From contig JAVSMW010000005.1 of assembly GCA_032027005.1 (NCBI GenBank), positions 124,001 through 188,000 on the forward strand: a stretch of DNA of 64,000 nt, written 5' to 3'. The notes under the pieces were generated by a model. The model was not told the DNA's origin, did no database searches, and saw only the letters and a program-made list of their open reading frames with translations. The position numbers were made by a program, and so were the translations under genes. Source of the DNA: JAVSMW01 sp032027005. GTDB lineage: Bacteria; Bacillota; Thermincolia; Thermincolales; UBA2595. Below, one piece after another: positions 26,119 through 36,148 of the stretch. Every line of letters starts with the position of its first letter. Positions within the stretch are counted from its first letter, which is position 1.

Positions 26119-26161
26119 ATGGAAGCACGAGTTTGCCAAGACGGCATTTTCATGCTTCCAT
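26119..26161 (+). terminator. hairpin after DUF1657 gene
   Basis: ATGGAAGCA/TGCTTCCAT arms around a 25-base loop, with only a weak T stretch. It may end transcription between this gene and the convergent acsB. Confidence 0.4.
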
Positions 26162-26236
26162 TACAACTATTTCAAAAAACAATTAACCATTCATATTCAA
26201 AAACAAATAACATGCAAATTTACATGTTTTACATAT

Positions 26237-28435
26237 TTACATCATCGAGTCCATCGTTAACGCCGGGTGTCCCTTTTCCTCCAGGTACGGCAGAATTTCT
26301 TCACCTGATGTGCCGACAGTCTCATCGGCAATCTTATCAACGAAATCTCTGCCCAGACCGTCCTCTTCAGCCCTTTCTTCAAGAGTGGCACGCAGAGCCT
26401 CTTTAAGGGATTTCGGCATCCACACCAGGCGAGCCAAACCACCGTCAGCTTTGATAAACTTTTTGGAGCCGAAGTAAGCTTTACCAATACCCATAAAACC
26501 AGGCATCTGAGCCCCACCACCGCATGTACCGGCCAATGTGGAGAAGTTCATGCCGCAGGGGGTCATGCCGGAGTGCTCACGGTTAACAACCATTACACCG
26601 TTTGCCTCAGGGACCATGGTCATGATAGCCTCAAAGCAGCCGCAGGATGTCATGGGGTCTTCCATGAGGGTATAGAATTTAACCTTTTCGGTCGTGCGTT
26701 GGGAATTACTGTAAATGAATTCATTAAAGGAAGTCCACTCACCCTTAGCTTCATCAATGCACTCACCCTTAGGAATAGGCACGTTGGCACCCAGAGGGTT
26801 AATCTCATACGCTGCTTTGGCATCTAACCAGCTTACAGCCCCACATAGACCCACCCGCTCAGGTGCAACTACGCAAACATGAGTCGGGGCAAAGGACTGG
26901 CAGAGTGTACAGGAATAAAACTCTTCAACACCCTCGTCAGTCAGCTCGCGGAGGCGGGCATCACGGGAAGCATATTTCGACCGGGCATATTCACGGCGTT
27001 TAATACATTCTTCCTCATCAGTGATCAGCTCAATCTCAACCCGGTCCACAATGGCCGGGAACTCGGACTTAAACTTGGCATAGAGCAGACGGCCCAGATG
27101 CTCCATCTTTAAGCCCTTGGCCACTGCATCTTTGGTGAACCTTAACCAGCAGAGGTCCCTCTGGGCAACGTGCCACAGACCTTCACCATAGTTGGTAAAG
27201 TAATGGACCCGGCGCTCCAGCACAGGCTCGAAGTCAGTCTGCATTTTACGGCCATAAACCTTGACATGAATACCCAGCGGCAGTCTTCCGCCATCCTCCG
27301 GCAAACTGTCAATATCAGGGCCGATTAATGTGATCTTACCGTCTTCGATGTCATCGCCAGCCATTTCTACCAGTTCGAAGGCCGGGGTCCGGTTGCCGCC
27401 GAATTCGGCGAACATATCAACCTTCCGGACTGACTCGCCTTCAAAGGCCGGACCATGGTTGATGGGAATATCGATTTCGATATTGGTCAGTTTGATCCCG
27501 CGAACTTCCAGGGCAACCTGGACAATCTTCTCATAATCAGGTTCTGAAATAAACCAGTCTTTGATTTGCTCATCTTCAGCCAGGGGCTGGTCAGTGATAA
27601 CCGGGAAACCGGTCCAGATCGCTCCTGCACAGGCAGCATCCTTAACAAAGTCATGCTCACCCAGATACAGAATGAAGGCCAGTACCCGGCGGCGCTGATA
27701 GTCTCTCTGGGCGTCACGCTGACCGGCGGGGATACCGCCGAACATCATCCCGGCCCGCAGAGCATAGTTGGCCGCGTGGACTACCTGGGTAAAGTTACCC
27801 AGTGGGAAAGCGATATAGTCAACACCGATTTTAACGTTTTCTTCCAGGAGCTGCTCAATGATCTCATCACAGAGGAAGAGCATTAAGCCTTTACCCATCA
27901 TATCATCAACAATTTTCTTAGCTGCTTTGCTGTCTTTGGCCCGGCCCACAATAACAGCCTCACCGGGAATTGTCCAGTCAACCATCTTGATCCCATAGGA
28001 ACGTACAACAGGGTCAGTGAGGAATCCGGTCCAGGGGGCGACATGCAGCGGCTTGGCAGGATCGTAGTCGATATAACGCAGTACTTCGATGATATCAGCG
28101 GCATACCAGGTAGCCTCACCATTTAGCCTGTACTGCTCAAAAGTCAGGGCTTCGGTAATCTGGTTGCGCATATTATTCAGGATGGGCACCATTTCACCTA
28201 ATGTTTTAACTTTTACACCTGTCATACAGAGAAGAATTGGCACAAAGTAAGCTGTATCTGGATAAGCAACTTCTTTGGCTTTCCCATATTTTTGAATAGC
28301 CCGGCTTAACAGAATCTCAGCATAACTGACTGCTGTAATAGCTCCCTTGTAGGCTCTTCTGAAAATTTTTATGGGTTCTTTACCGGGCTCTACTGCGCCT
28401 TCAAATATTTGTTCAAAATTAAGTTCTTCTGACAT
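26237..28435 (-). CDS. acsB: acetyl-CoA synthase, CO dehydrogenase/acetyl-CoA synthase beta subunit
   Basis: Makes acetyl-CoA from CO, a methyl group on the corrinoid protein and CoA at the nickel-iron-sulfur A cluster (Wood-Ljungdahl pathway). 732 residues from the ATG at 28435, which has AAAGGAGG upstream; the longer frame lacks a site. The cluster ligands are visible in YSCTLCQSFAPTHVC and GLCGAVSWLDA, and again in TSCGCFEAI. Length matches bacterial AcsB. It follows cooS by 31 bases. The corrinoid protein and methyltransferase genes (acsC, acsD, acsE) are not in the window. Confidence 0.97.
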   Translation of the reverse strand: MSEELNFEQIFEGAVEPGKEPIKIFRRAYKGAITAVSYAEILLSRAIQKYGKAKEVAYPDTAYFVPILLCMTGVKVKTLGEMVPILNNMRNQITEALTFEQYRLNGEATWYAADIIEVLRYIDYDPAKPLHVAPWTGFLTDPVVRSYGIKMVDWTIPGEAVIVGRAKDSKAAKKIVDDMMGKGLMLFLCDEIIEQLLEENVKIGVDYIAFPLGNFTQVVHAANYALRAGMMFGGIPAGQRDAQRDYQRRRVLAFILYLGEHDFVKDAACAGAIWTGFPVITDQPLAEDEQIKDWFISEPDYEKIVQVALEVRGIKLTNIEIDIPINHGPAFEGESVRKVDMFAEFGGNRTPAFELVEMAGDDIEDGKITLIGPDIDSLPEDGGRLPLGIHVKVYGRKMQTDFEPVLERRVHYFTNYGEGLWHVAQRDLCWLRFTKDAVAKGLKMEHLGRLLYAKFKSEFPAIVDRVEIELITDEEECIKRREYARSKYASRDARLRELTDEGVEEFYSCTLCQSFAPTHVCVVAPERVGLCGAVSWLDAKAAYEINPLGANVPIPKGECIDEAKGEWTSFNEFIYSNSQRTTEKVKFYTLMEDPMTSCGCFEAIMTMVPEANGVMVVNREHSGMTPCGMNFSTLAGTCGGGAQMPGFMGIGKAYFGSKKFIKADGGLARLVWMPKSLKEALRATLEERAEEDGLGRDFVDKIADETVGTSGEEILPYLEEKGHPALTMDSMM

Positions 28436-28466
28436 TCTTGGTCCTCCTTTCGATTTTCGGGATATG

Positions 28467-30485
28467 CTAATAGTTCTGGCAAAGTGAAGTCTCAAATTTC
28501 TCAGCAGCTGCTTTGTGAACACCAAGTTTCCAGGTCTTGTATTCTAAAGCACTGAGTAATTTTTGAGCTGCAACTTTGTGGTCAACTTCGAAGATGAAAT
28601 ATCCGCCGTATACGTCACTGGCAATCTGAGTGGCAATACTGTAGAACAGGTCACTACCTTCAACAGGCGGCAGCGCACCTACGTGTACCGCCATACCCAT
28701 AGTTACACACCAGCAGCCTATGGCAACGGCCTTACCACTCATAGCTTCCGGAGCAGAAGCTACCCAAGGTACCTTCGGAGTATCAACTCCCATTTGATTA
28801 GCCATATCCATCAGGAGGTCGGAAGCTCTTGTGTTATCAACACATGAGCCCACATGGAGTGCAGCAGGCAGTCTGTATTTCAGACCGGCATTGTTGTCGA
28901 ACTGGCCCAAAAACGCCTTCAAGCCCTCACCAACAAAATCGTCTCTCCTGTCCGGGTCAAGAATCCCGAATCTTGCAAAACTCTGGGCGGCACAGCCCGT
29001 TGAAATAACAAACACATCATTTTTAAGCATTTCTTTGACTATTCCGATTGTATTTTCGTCCTGAACGCCCTTTAGGTTGGTGCAGCCGGCAAATAAGGCA
29101 ACACCTTTAATTTGACCGGCTTCAATGGCATCGGTCAGAACTTTAACCGGCGCATCAGGATTTACTGAGCCGAATATCTCATAAAGAGCTTCTAAGCTAA
29201 AACCGGCAGCGGTTTTATATTTCAGGTTGGGAATGTGCACCTTGTTGTTGTCACGTTCTTTGTAGTTAGCGATAGCCATGCGAACGATTTCTTTGGCATC
29301 ATCCATCGCAGTTTCAGTATTGAAAGGAACATGGGCAGTCCCTGGCAGCTTGGCAATCGGCTGGGTTGTAACAATCTTAGTATGGAAGCACTTGGCAATT
29401 GTTGTCAGACCAGGCATTATGCACTGAACATCAACTATTACTGCATCAACAGCACCTGTCCCGATAGCCATTTCCTGGGAACTGAAACCGGTAGCGATGG
29501 GCACGCCCTGGCGCATCAGTACTTCGTTACCTGTACAACAGATACCGGCCAGCTGAATTCCGGCAGCCCCTGCTTCTTTAGCTTCATCATCCATTTCACG
29601 GGCAGCGGCTACAATCATTTCGCTGAGCAGCGGGTTGTGACCATGGAGGATAATGTTAACTTTATCTTTATCAATTACACCAAGGTTAGCTTCGGAAAGC
29701 ACCGGTGTCGGGGTACCAAAAAGAATATCTGAGAAATCTGTTCCAATATGCATCCCAGTATAGTCAGCCAAGGCAGCTTTTAATGCGCCGAAGGTAAGGT
29801 TAACAGGATCATTATCCTGACCAACATGAGCCTGAGCCAGTAAATCAGCTAAAGCTGACTGGATACCAGTCAGGGTAATATTGCAGGCATCAAATTTAGC
29901 CTTACGGTCCTCAGTGATGGTTTTCACCAAGAATTCGCACTCGCCGTCCCCATTTAGCATCCGGAAATCGTTTAAGGCCACCTCGGCCAATTCTTTAGCT
30001 ATCTGGTTGTCTGACTTGCCGTCTGTGGGAATACCCATCCGTTTAGCAACTTTATTCAATTTATTGGTATCGGTGATTTTATAGTCTTTAGCTTTGCCTT
30101 CAGCAGTTTCCAGAACAGTATGGGCAATGTGGCGGGCATGCTCACAGTGAGCAGATGCGCCTGTCAAGAGCATGGTGCCTGTGCTTCTGGCGGCAATAGT
30201 CCACGCATCCGCACCACAAATACCTTTGCTCTTAACACCGGTATCAGCAGTTACCCGACACGGTCCCATCATACAGAACCGGCAGCATGTACCCTTGTAA
30301 CCAAACTGACACTGCGGCTGTTGAGCGACTGCACGGTCAAAAGCGGTGATAATACCCTGTTCCTGGGTTTTCTCAATCATTTCAAGGACAGCTGGGTCAC
30401 TGGCCCGTTTTACGTTTTTGGGGTCAAACACTCTAGGCGCATCTGAGGGTTTATGGGTATGGCTTGGATCTCTAAATCTTGGCAT
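28467..30485 (-). CDS. cooS: Ni-Fe carbon monoxide dehydrogenase catalytic subunit
   Basis: 672 residues, AAGGAGG before the ATG. Interconverts CO and CO2 at the nickel-iron C cluster and, with AcsB, supplies CO for acetyl-CoA synthesis. The N-terminal Cys set for the B and D clusters is seen in CQFGYKGTCCRFCMMGPC, and C-cluster ligands lie in HCEHARH, LFAGCTNLKG, STGCAAQSF and GSCVDNTRA. All key Cys and His appear present. Co-transcribed with cooC upstream and acsB downstream. Confidence 0.96.
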   Translation of the reverse strand: MPRFRDPSHTHKPSDAPRVFDPKNVKRASDPAVLEMIEKTQEQGIITAFDRAVAQQPQCQFGYKGTCCRFCMMGPCRVTADTGVKSKGICGADAWTIAARSTGTMLLTGASAHCEHARHIAHTVLETAEGKAKDYKITDTNKLNKVAKRMGIPTDGKSDNQIAKELAEVALNDFRMLNGDGECEFLVKTITEDRKAKFDACNITLTGIQSALADLLAQAHVGQDNDPVNLTFGALKAALADYTGMHIGTDFSDILFGTPTPVLSEANLGVIDKDKVNIILHGHNPLLSEMIVAAAREMDDEAKEAGAAGIQLAGICCTGNEVLMRQGVPIATGFSSQEMAIGTGAVDAVIVDVQCIMPGLTTIAKCFHTKIVTTQPIAKLPGTAHVPFNTETAMDDAKEIVRMAIANYKERDNNKVHIPNLKYKTAAGFSLEALYEIFGSVNPDAPVKVLTDAIEAGQIKGVALFAGCTNLKGVQDENTIGIVKEMLKNDVFVISTGCAAQSFARFGILDPDRRDDFVGEGLKAFLGQFDNNAGLKYRLPAALHVGSCVDNTRASDLLMDMANQMGVDTPKVPWVASAPEAMSGKAVAIGCWCVTMGMAVHVGALPPVEGSDLFYSIATQIASDVYGGYFIFEVDHKVAAQKLLSALEYKTWKLGVHKAAAEKFETSLCQNY

Positions 30486-30613
30486 AAACTTTAACCTCCT
30501 TAGTAATCATTTTCTGCCTACATTCTTTTGTTACAAACTGTTCTGACTCTATCTATTTTGTCAGCCCGTTTGAGAGAATGCAACTATTAACTTAATGAAA
30601 ATCCGCTGTGGGG

Positions 30614-31381
30614 CTATCTTTCCACCTCCCGCAATAATTTCTTGTGAATATCTTGCATGCTCCGTAAAAGTGCACCGCCTAACTCTGCCGCAGGGCCACT
30701 TTCCATTGAGCTTTCCCAAATTTCATCATCAAAAGGAATAAATCCCAGGATCTCGTCTGGAGAAAAATTACTGCTAATAAACTCGCGTTCCTTATCGTTT
30801 CTGATTTTATTTCCAATAAACTTAATCTTCCGGATCCCCAGGTCATTAGCCAGTTGTTTAACTAATTTAGCAGTATTTACACTGTTTTTGCTTGGTTCTA
30901 TGACCACCAGCATAATATCAACACTTCTGGCAGTCCCTCTGGTCAGGTGCTCAATCCCGGCACCCATATCTAAAACTACTGCACTCTCTTTATCCCACAG
31001 GAGTCCGCTGGTTAAAGCATTTAAAAAAGAGTTTTCCCGACAATAACAAGCTGAGCCGCCCTGTTTGATGCCGCCCATTCTTAAAAATCGTATATTGCCC
31101 AGTGGGATACTGTATTCATCTAAAACATCATCAACATCAGGATTTAGCGAATAAAATGCTCCTCCCCCCGCACTCTTTTTGTCTACTAATTCTTTTAAGT
31201 CAACAAGTGGTTTAAGGTTCTGAATCTGCTCATCCGGTATTCCAACAGCAGCTGCCAGACATGCATCCGGATCTGCGTCCACTGCATAGACTTTTTTGTG
31301 AGAATCAGCACACAATTTTGCCAAAGTGGACGCGACAGTGGTTTTGCCTACGCCACCCTTGCCTGAAATAGCAATCTTCAT
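30614..31381 (-). CDS. cooC: CooC-type nickel-insertion ATPase
   Basis: 255 residues from the ATG at 31381, which has GAGGTG six bases upstream. A MinD/SIMIBI-class ATPase with P-loop GKGGVGKTT near residue 10, the CooC Cys pair in SACYCRE, and switch-region text DMGAGIEHLTRGT. It loads nickel into CO dehydrogenase. First gene of the cooC-cooS-acsB operon. Confidence 0.93.
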   Translation of the reverse strand: MKIAISGKGGVGKTTVASTLAKLCADSHKKVYAVDADPDACLAAAVGIPDEQIQNLKPLVDLKELVDKKSAGGGAFYSLNPDVDDVLDEYSIPLGNIRFLRMGGIKQGGSACYCRENSFLNALTSGLLWDKESAVVLDMGAGIEHLTRGTARSVDIMLVVIEPSKNSVNTAKLVKQLANDLGIRKIKFIGNKIRNDKEREFISSNFSPDEILGFIPFDDEIWESSMESGPAAELGGALLRSMQDIHKKLLREVER

Positions 31382-31390
31382 ACATTTCAC

Positions 31391-31748
31391 CTCATTTAAA
31401 ATTATTACTGCGACTTAAATTGCTGCGACTTGTTTCAGTGAATTGTTGTAACAAATTTTGCATCAGGTGATTTTCTAAAAATTCACACTATTAAAGTCTT
31501 TCTACATGAATACAATAATTCCTGCAATAATGAACAAAGCTTTTTTCTAAAAAACCACAAGGCTTTTTCCTAAGAAAAATACATGCACTATGCATAGTTT
31601 AAAAGTATTCGACATCATCTCCCAAATTCCTTCTCTTATTAAAAAAATAATAAGAACTATTGATTTATAATATTCGCGGAATTCGTGGTTTTCTGACAAT
31701 TATTCAAAAATAAAGGCCCCCTTGGGGCATATTGGCAATTTTATCAGT
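31391..31748. other. AT-rich intergenic stretch, nothing recognised
   Basis: 358 AT-rich bases between cooC and the phosphatase-like gene. It should hold the cooC promoter on the minus strand, but I see no convincing element. A weak GGCCCCCTTGGGGC hairpin at about 31715-31730 follows the phosphatase-like gene. Confidence 0.4.
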
Positions 31749-32942
31749 CTAAAACATTAAAAACTTTTTCTTTAGGTAGAAGTATTCAATAGCATAACCT
31801 AATCCCAAAACTGCAATAGTTATAGCTTCCAACAATTTTAGGGAAGTTATTTTCAATTTCAGAATTCTGATCTCGGCGTCTTTGCTTTCCACGGTTTCCT
31901 GCATAATTGATTTTTCTTTAGCTATATTCTCTTTTTCAGTTTTGACTAATCCTTTTTCCTCATTCAGCCGATAAATATCGCCAATTGATCTGATATTTTC
32001 GTCACTCAAATCTTTTACTCTTTTTAATAGAAGGTTTTCCTCTATAAATCCAGTTCCTGATCTTAAAGCATTCCATAAAACCACTCCACTGCTTTCCGGA
32101 GACATTTGAACACCGGTCAATAGGGCCACAGTGGGCGCAATATCAATAATTTTTGCCGGCGGAAGTACTGCCCCGCTTTTTAGACCGGGTCCTTTTAAGA
32201 TCACAGGAACCATTAAATTTTGAATATTGCCGGACTGCTTGAACTGGGCTTCGATATCTCCATAGCTGCCGGTCACTACTATTAGACATTGCTCATATAC
32301 CCCAGCGACCCTTAAAGCAGCCAGCAGCCTGCCTATTTGCCCATCGGCCGCACTAATGTTTTTGGCCTTGGAAGCCTTTGCCCCCTGGCCTCCGGTCAAA
32401 CGGACACCAATAAAATATGGCTGCTTTTCTTTAAAAAATTCGATGGACTTATCTATTATCGCATCGTTATTGGCAGACTCTACCTGAAGGCTTTGGACAG
32501 CATTTTCTCCATTTCCGACAACTGCGGCAGGGGTTGAGTCGGCCTTAGAAATAAAAACTGAGGTCCGGCCATATTTACCGATAACTTGTGGTAACGACTG
32601 GGTTTTCAGTTTCATCTTCTCATTTGTCACGCCATGTACCAAGGGATCGGCCCCGGTAAGCAGGGAAGCAATATAAGCTGTGGAATTGGCAGGGAGCACG
32701 CCGATAGCTGAGGTTTTGACCCCACTGGCCGCAAGGCCGTTAAGATTGGGGGTATAAGCTTTTTTTAAGGAATCATAAGTGACATTGTCCATGGTGACAA
32801 ATACCACGTGTTTGATGGGCTTTTGCTCGGGTTCGGCAGGCTTATCTTTATCTGTATTCTGGCTGGTTTCAGCCATCACCTTCATGTTACCCGCTAACAT
32901 GACAAACATTAAAAGCAAAGCAATTAACTTCCATCTTTTCAT
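31749..32942 (-). CDS. exported alkaline-phosphatase-superfamily phosphodiesterase-like protein
   Basis: 397 residues with a signal peptide (MKRWKLIALLLMFVMLAG...). The metal and nucleophile region VVFVTMDNVTYDSLKKAYTP with TPNLNGLAASG and later GVLPANSTAYIASLLTGADPLVHGVTNEKM (seen in pieces) match the type I phosphodiesterase/nucleotide pyrophosphatase and sulfatase superfamily. The usual metal Asp/His may be partly altered (MDNV where MDG/D is common; DIEAQF late). The C-terminus has a coiled coil (about 310-365) and a membrane helix, so the protein is probably anchored at the cell surface. Substrate unknown. Confidence 0.75.
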   Translation of the reverse strand: MKRWKLIALLLMFVMLAGNMKVMAETSQNTDKDKPAEPEQKPIKHVVFVTMDNVTYDSLKKAYTPNLNGLAASGVKTSAIGVLPANSTAYIASLLTGADPLVHGVTNEKMKLKTQSLPQVIGKYGRTSVFISKADSTPAAVVGNGENAVQSLQVESANNDAIIDKSIEFFKEKQPYFIGVRLTGGQGAKASKAKNISAADGQIGRLLAALRVAGVYEQCLIVVTGSYGDIEAQFKQSGNIQNLMVPVILKGPGLKSGAVLPPAKIIDIAPTVALLTGVQMSPESSGVVLWNALRSGTGFIEENLLLKRVKDLSDENIRSIGDIYRLNEEKGLVKTEKENIAKEKSIMQETVESKDAEIRILKLKITSLKLLEAITIAVLGLGYAIEYFYLKKKFLMF

Positions 32943-33014
32943 AGGTGGTTTTCCCCTTTCCAGAACATGTCAATATAATATATTTTGGACAACGTCTATT
33001 TATGCCAAGATGTC

Positions 33015-33068
33015 CAAAAAAGGAGGAGCGTGCCATAANANNNTNNATNANGNNNGGCTCCTCCTTTT
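33015..33068 (-). terminator. hairpin with unread bases in the loop
   Basis: Arms AAAAGGAGGAGC and GCTCCTCCTTTT flank a loop that contains about a dozen N. The strong hairpin probably caused the sequencing gap. It can end the coiled-coil protein gene on the minus strand. Confidence 0.7.
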
Positions 33069-33108
33069 AACATTAGCTATTATTGTCCGTTCCGGACATG
33101 AAGCCAAC

Positions 33109-33462
33109 CTATTGAGTCGGGGGTAGTTCCACCGGTGGACGTTGATTTGGGCCCGTTTCAGGCAAAGATATGCCAGTACTCTGCTCCAGTCTGGTCAACC
33201 TTTCTTCTAAGGCGGCGAGATCTTTTTTAGTGATCATCCCGGTCATGTTTTTAAATTTTTCAAATTCCGCCGCCACGACCTCTTTCAGAGCATTTCTTTC
33301 CTGTTCTCCGCGGTCAGCCAATTCGTTGATAAACTGCTTGGCCTCTTCTGAAGTTACTTCCCCTTTCTCTTCCAGTTCACGGACAATTTTCTCCGCTTTT
33401 TCCNGGGTCAGTGATAAGGCACCCATTCCAACTAATAATGTTTTTTTCAATAATCCTTTCAT
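33109..33462 (-). CDS. phasin-like coiled-coil protein
   Basis: 117 residues from the ATG at 33462, with GAGGAGG upstream; the longer frame lacks a ribosome site. It has a short hydrophobic N-terminus (LLKKTLLVGMGALSLT), then a long charged helix with EEKGEVTSEEAKQFINELADRG and TKKDLAALEERLTRLEQ. This matches small phasin-like proteins annotated as PhaF/PhaI-type regulators in Clostridia. One base (33404) is unread. Role unknown. Confidence 0.7.
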   Translation of the reverse strand: MKGLLKKTLLVGMGALSLTXEKAEKIVRELEEKGEVTSEEAKQFINELADRGEQERNALKEVVAAEFEKFKNMTGMITKKDLAALEERLTRLEQSTGISLPETGPNQRPPVELPPTQ

Positions 33463-33669
33463 TTGGTTTACCTCCTCGTATCGCCAATATTGGAAATTGG
33501 ATATAAAAACATACCATAGGGAGCACAGAGACACAGAGTTATATGAAAAATTGTTATTTATAATAGTATTGGCAGGCCTTACGAAAAATATTATTGTTTT
33601 GTTATGATCTAAGGGACTGCCTGGCCGGTCAAAAATTCTTCCCTGTCAAATTTTTTTAAACATATGTAT

Positions 33670-33761
33670 ATTTTCCACTGGACCGTCCATACTATAATTA
33701 CTCCGCTTTGGTGAGTTCTATCTCTCCCCGTCCAGTGGAAAAAACACTGGACCTCTTTTTT
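33670..33761 (+). promoter_or_regulatory. alternative hairpins ending in an intrinsic terminator
   Basis: GTCCAGTG at 33730-33737 can pair with CACTGGAC at 33745-33752 (followed by seven T: a terminator) or with the upstream TTTTCCACTGGAC at 33670-33682. This is the layout of an attenuator or a short terminated RNA; a TATAAT lies at about 33693. No coding gene follows directly; the tRNA-Tyr gene starts 100 bases later. Confidence 0.45.
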
Positions 33762-33862
33762 TGCCATAAATTCAGTAATCACTGATTACTGAATTTTCAT
33801 ATTGACGTATTTACTTGAATTAGTTATAATTTCATTTGTGGCTCTAAGGTATTTAAAATTAT

Positions 33863-33947
<85 letters not shown>

Positions 33948-34070
33948 ATTGCGAAGTGGGAAGTGGGAAGTTAGAGGTTGGAAGAAATCTCTAACGTACA
34001 CTGACATCAATAAATTGTGAGTTGTTTGATAGGGTTCTCACCTCCAACCTCTCACATCACACCTCCCAGT

Positions 34071-34146
34071 TGGGGCGTAGCCAAGTCGGTAAGGCACGGG
34101 ACTTTGACTCCCGCATGCGTTGGTTCGAGTCCAGCCGCCCCAGCCA
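34071..34146 (+). tRNA. tRNA-Gln (TTG)
   Basis: 76 bases including CCA. Acceptor TGGGGCG pairs with CGCCCCA; anticodon loop CTTTGAC gives TTG; D loop and GGTTCGAGTCC T arm are standard. Confidence 0.95.
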
Positions 34147-34269
34147 TATGAGAAATTTAACGGCAGTTCCTGCGCAGGAGCGGCCGTTTTTGTTTTGGGT
34201 ACGTACAGTGAATATGTATTATTTTTCCACTTTTGAGCATCATAATAATTACATAATAATAAGTAATTA

Positions 34270-34318
34270 ATAACTTACGACTCTCGTCTCGTAACTCGCG
34301 ACTCGTAACTAAGATAGA
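34270..34318. repeat. low-complexity ACTCGTAACTCGCG stretch
   Basis: Repeated ACTCGT/CTCGTAACT words after the tRNA genes, similar in style to the CTCACT repeats elsewhere in the window. Confidence 0.4.
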
Positions 34319-34327
34319 GGTGATGGA

Positions 34328-34420
34328 GTGCTGCGGCTTAATTATGGATTGGTCGGGGCTTTACTATTCTGCCTGGCATTTTGGATAACAGTTTTTTATG
34401 TAATCAAAATTGTTTTATAA
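34328..34420 (+). CDS. possible 30-residue single-helix membrane peptide
   Basis: GTG start at 34328 with GAGGTGATG upstream. The peptide begins VLRLNYGLVGALLF and has one hydrophobic helix of about 20 residues and a final Lys-Ile-Val-Leu. It is too short to score by homology; an overlapping frame from GTG/ATG at about 34320 is shorter and less hydrophobic. Confidence 0.4.
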   Translation: MLRLNYGLVGALLFCLAFWITVFYVIKIVL

Positions 34421-34692
34421 ATTAGTGGGGAAGACGTTCCGGGTGAGGGGTAAAAAATATAACGCATAGATTAAACTTGAAATCGGAAAGTAACTAATCA
34501 AAATGAACCTAATGGTTCACTAAATACCATTTATCAGGAAATTTGATCGGTTTAGTACCATGGTTACCAGTTAAACGCTAAAAATAACTACCCTCCCTTG
34601 CTGGCATCATATTTTTGGGTATAGTTAATAAACCCGTGTTCCAGGAATCGGACGAGTTGATTTTAAACTGACAAGTAAACTGTTTCTCGTCG

Positions 34693-36148
34693 TCAGGCTG
34701 AATTAACAGCGACCCATGCTTGCTGGCAGATGAAGATTTTAAGTTTATCTTTGGCTTTTATCAATACATTTTGTAACCAAGTATTTGGAGCTAACTTTAC
34801 ATGCCGATACCGGTCGTTACCAACGATATTTCCCGGAACATTTAGGATTTTTCGCCGGATAGTCGGCACTTCGGCATGGCTGGTTTTATCGTCGAGAATG
34901 GCCAGGCGGAACCAGTTTAATAGGTTTATAGGACAATATCTTAAGCCACATAAAGGCAATATTTCGCTCCATTTCGTGCTGACTCATTTGTTCAAACCCC
35001 AGACCCGTTTTAAGTTCATCAATCTTGTTTTCGATGTTGCACCGCTGGTTGTATTCGTGCCATATCTGTTCCGGACTGTAATCGTCAAGGGATGTGACAA
35101 TCACTTGGTAGTCATAGGTTTCCAGATCAAAACAGAGTTGGTCAATAGTTGCTTTTGGTTTTTGGGTTTCCCGGATTAATACAAACCGGCGGGCTTTTGA
35201 CCATTTCGGCAGGGGAATCGTGATTTCTCCCACGGCATAGTGGTCACTCAAGGACTGCCATTGATTTTGTTCGTCCAGGTATTTGATGACTTTACGCATG
35301 GTACTGGTGAGTTTAGCTTTGCATACATAGTCGATACACTGTTCTTCCAGGTAGGCAAAGTTTAGTTCATCGAAGAAGCCTTTATCAATGCGGATACCTT
35401 TTACAATGATATTGTGAGCAGCCAAGATATCCAGAGTCTCTTTGAGAAATTCCATGAACTGACCATTGCTGGCTACATTGCCACTGTATAACCGGGCATG
35501 AACAAGTTCTGCTGTACCGGAAATAAAGGCTACCTTCACTTTATATGAAGGCCGTCCGTGGTAACGGGGATTATAACCCACTTTAGACCCTTCTTGTTTT
35601 CCAAAAATCGTGAGTACACTGTCGTCAATATCGAGCCAGACTTCACGGGGCTTATCGGACTTGAATTTTAGCGCCAGCAGGTTCTGATTCACTAAAGGCA
35701 GCTGATCTAATACTTTCTGCTCACATAATAGAGACAAAAAGTTCCGCAAAGTGCTTTCATCAGGTATTTGTGTTACTTCTTTGATTTTCTGGTAACCTGG
35801 GTCATTTTGCAGTATATTCATATGAGAAAAACGTAATAAGCCCAGTGAAATAGCGTCAATCATGGTATCCAACAACTCAGTGTCGGTATATTTGTAGTTA
35901 TGATGGCGTTTAAGACGAATCCGTTTTAGCATACTACGGAAATCTATGGCTTGTTTAAAAGCCTCCAACAAGCCGAAATTACCAAAGGCAGTAACCGTTA
36001 AATTATCAAAACTTACTGGGAGATTGCAATTGCGTATGCGCCGTTCTAATGACTTCAGTTTCTTTTGATAATCCCGCTCCATTTTACGTTTTTGTTGGCG
36101 AGTCATAGTTTCAAGTTGATTTATGGTAAACATTTGTGATACCATCAT
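34693..36148 (-). pseudogene. IS1380-family transposase with C-terminal frameshift
   Basis: The first 410 residues (ATG at 36148) match an IS1380-type DDE transposase: DIDDSVLTIFGKQ around the first Asp, GIRIDKGFFDELNF around the second, and YNQRCNIENKIDELK with the catalytic Glu. At about 34930 the frame shifts; the true C-terminus (LLNWFRLAILDD... to ...KLKIFICQ) continues in another frame down to 34693. One indel explains this. No clear terminal inverted repeats were found, so element ends are undefined. Confidence 0.85.

Noticed and set aside
26237..31390. Complete Wood-Ljungdahl cluster
   Set aside because: Only cooC, cooS and acsB are present; the corrinoid protein, methyltransferase and methyl-branch genes are not in the window.
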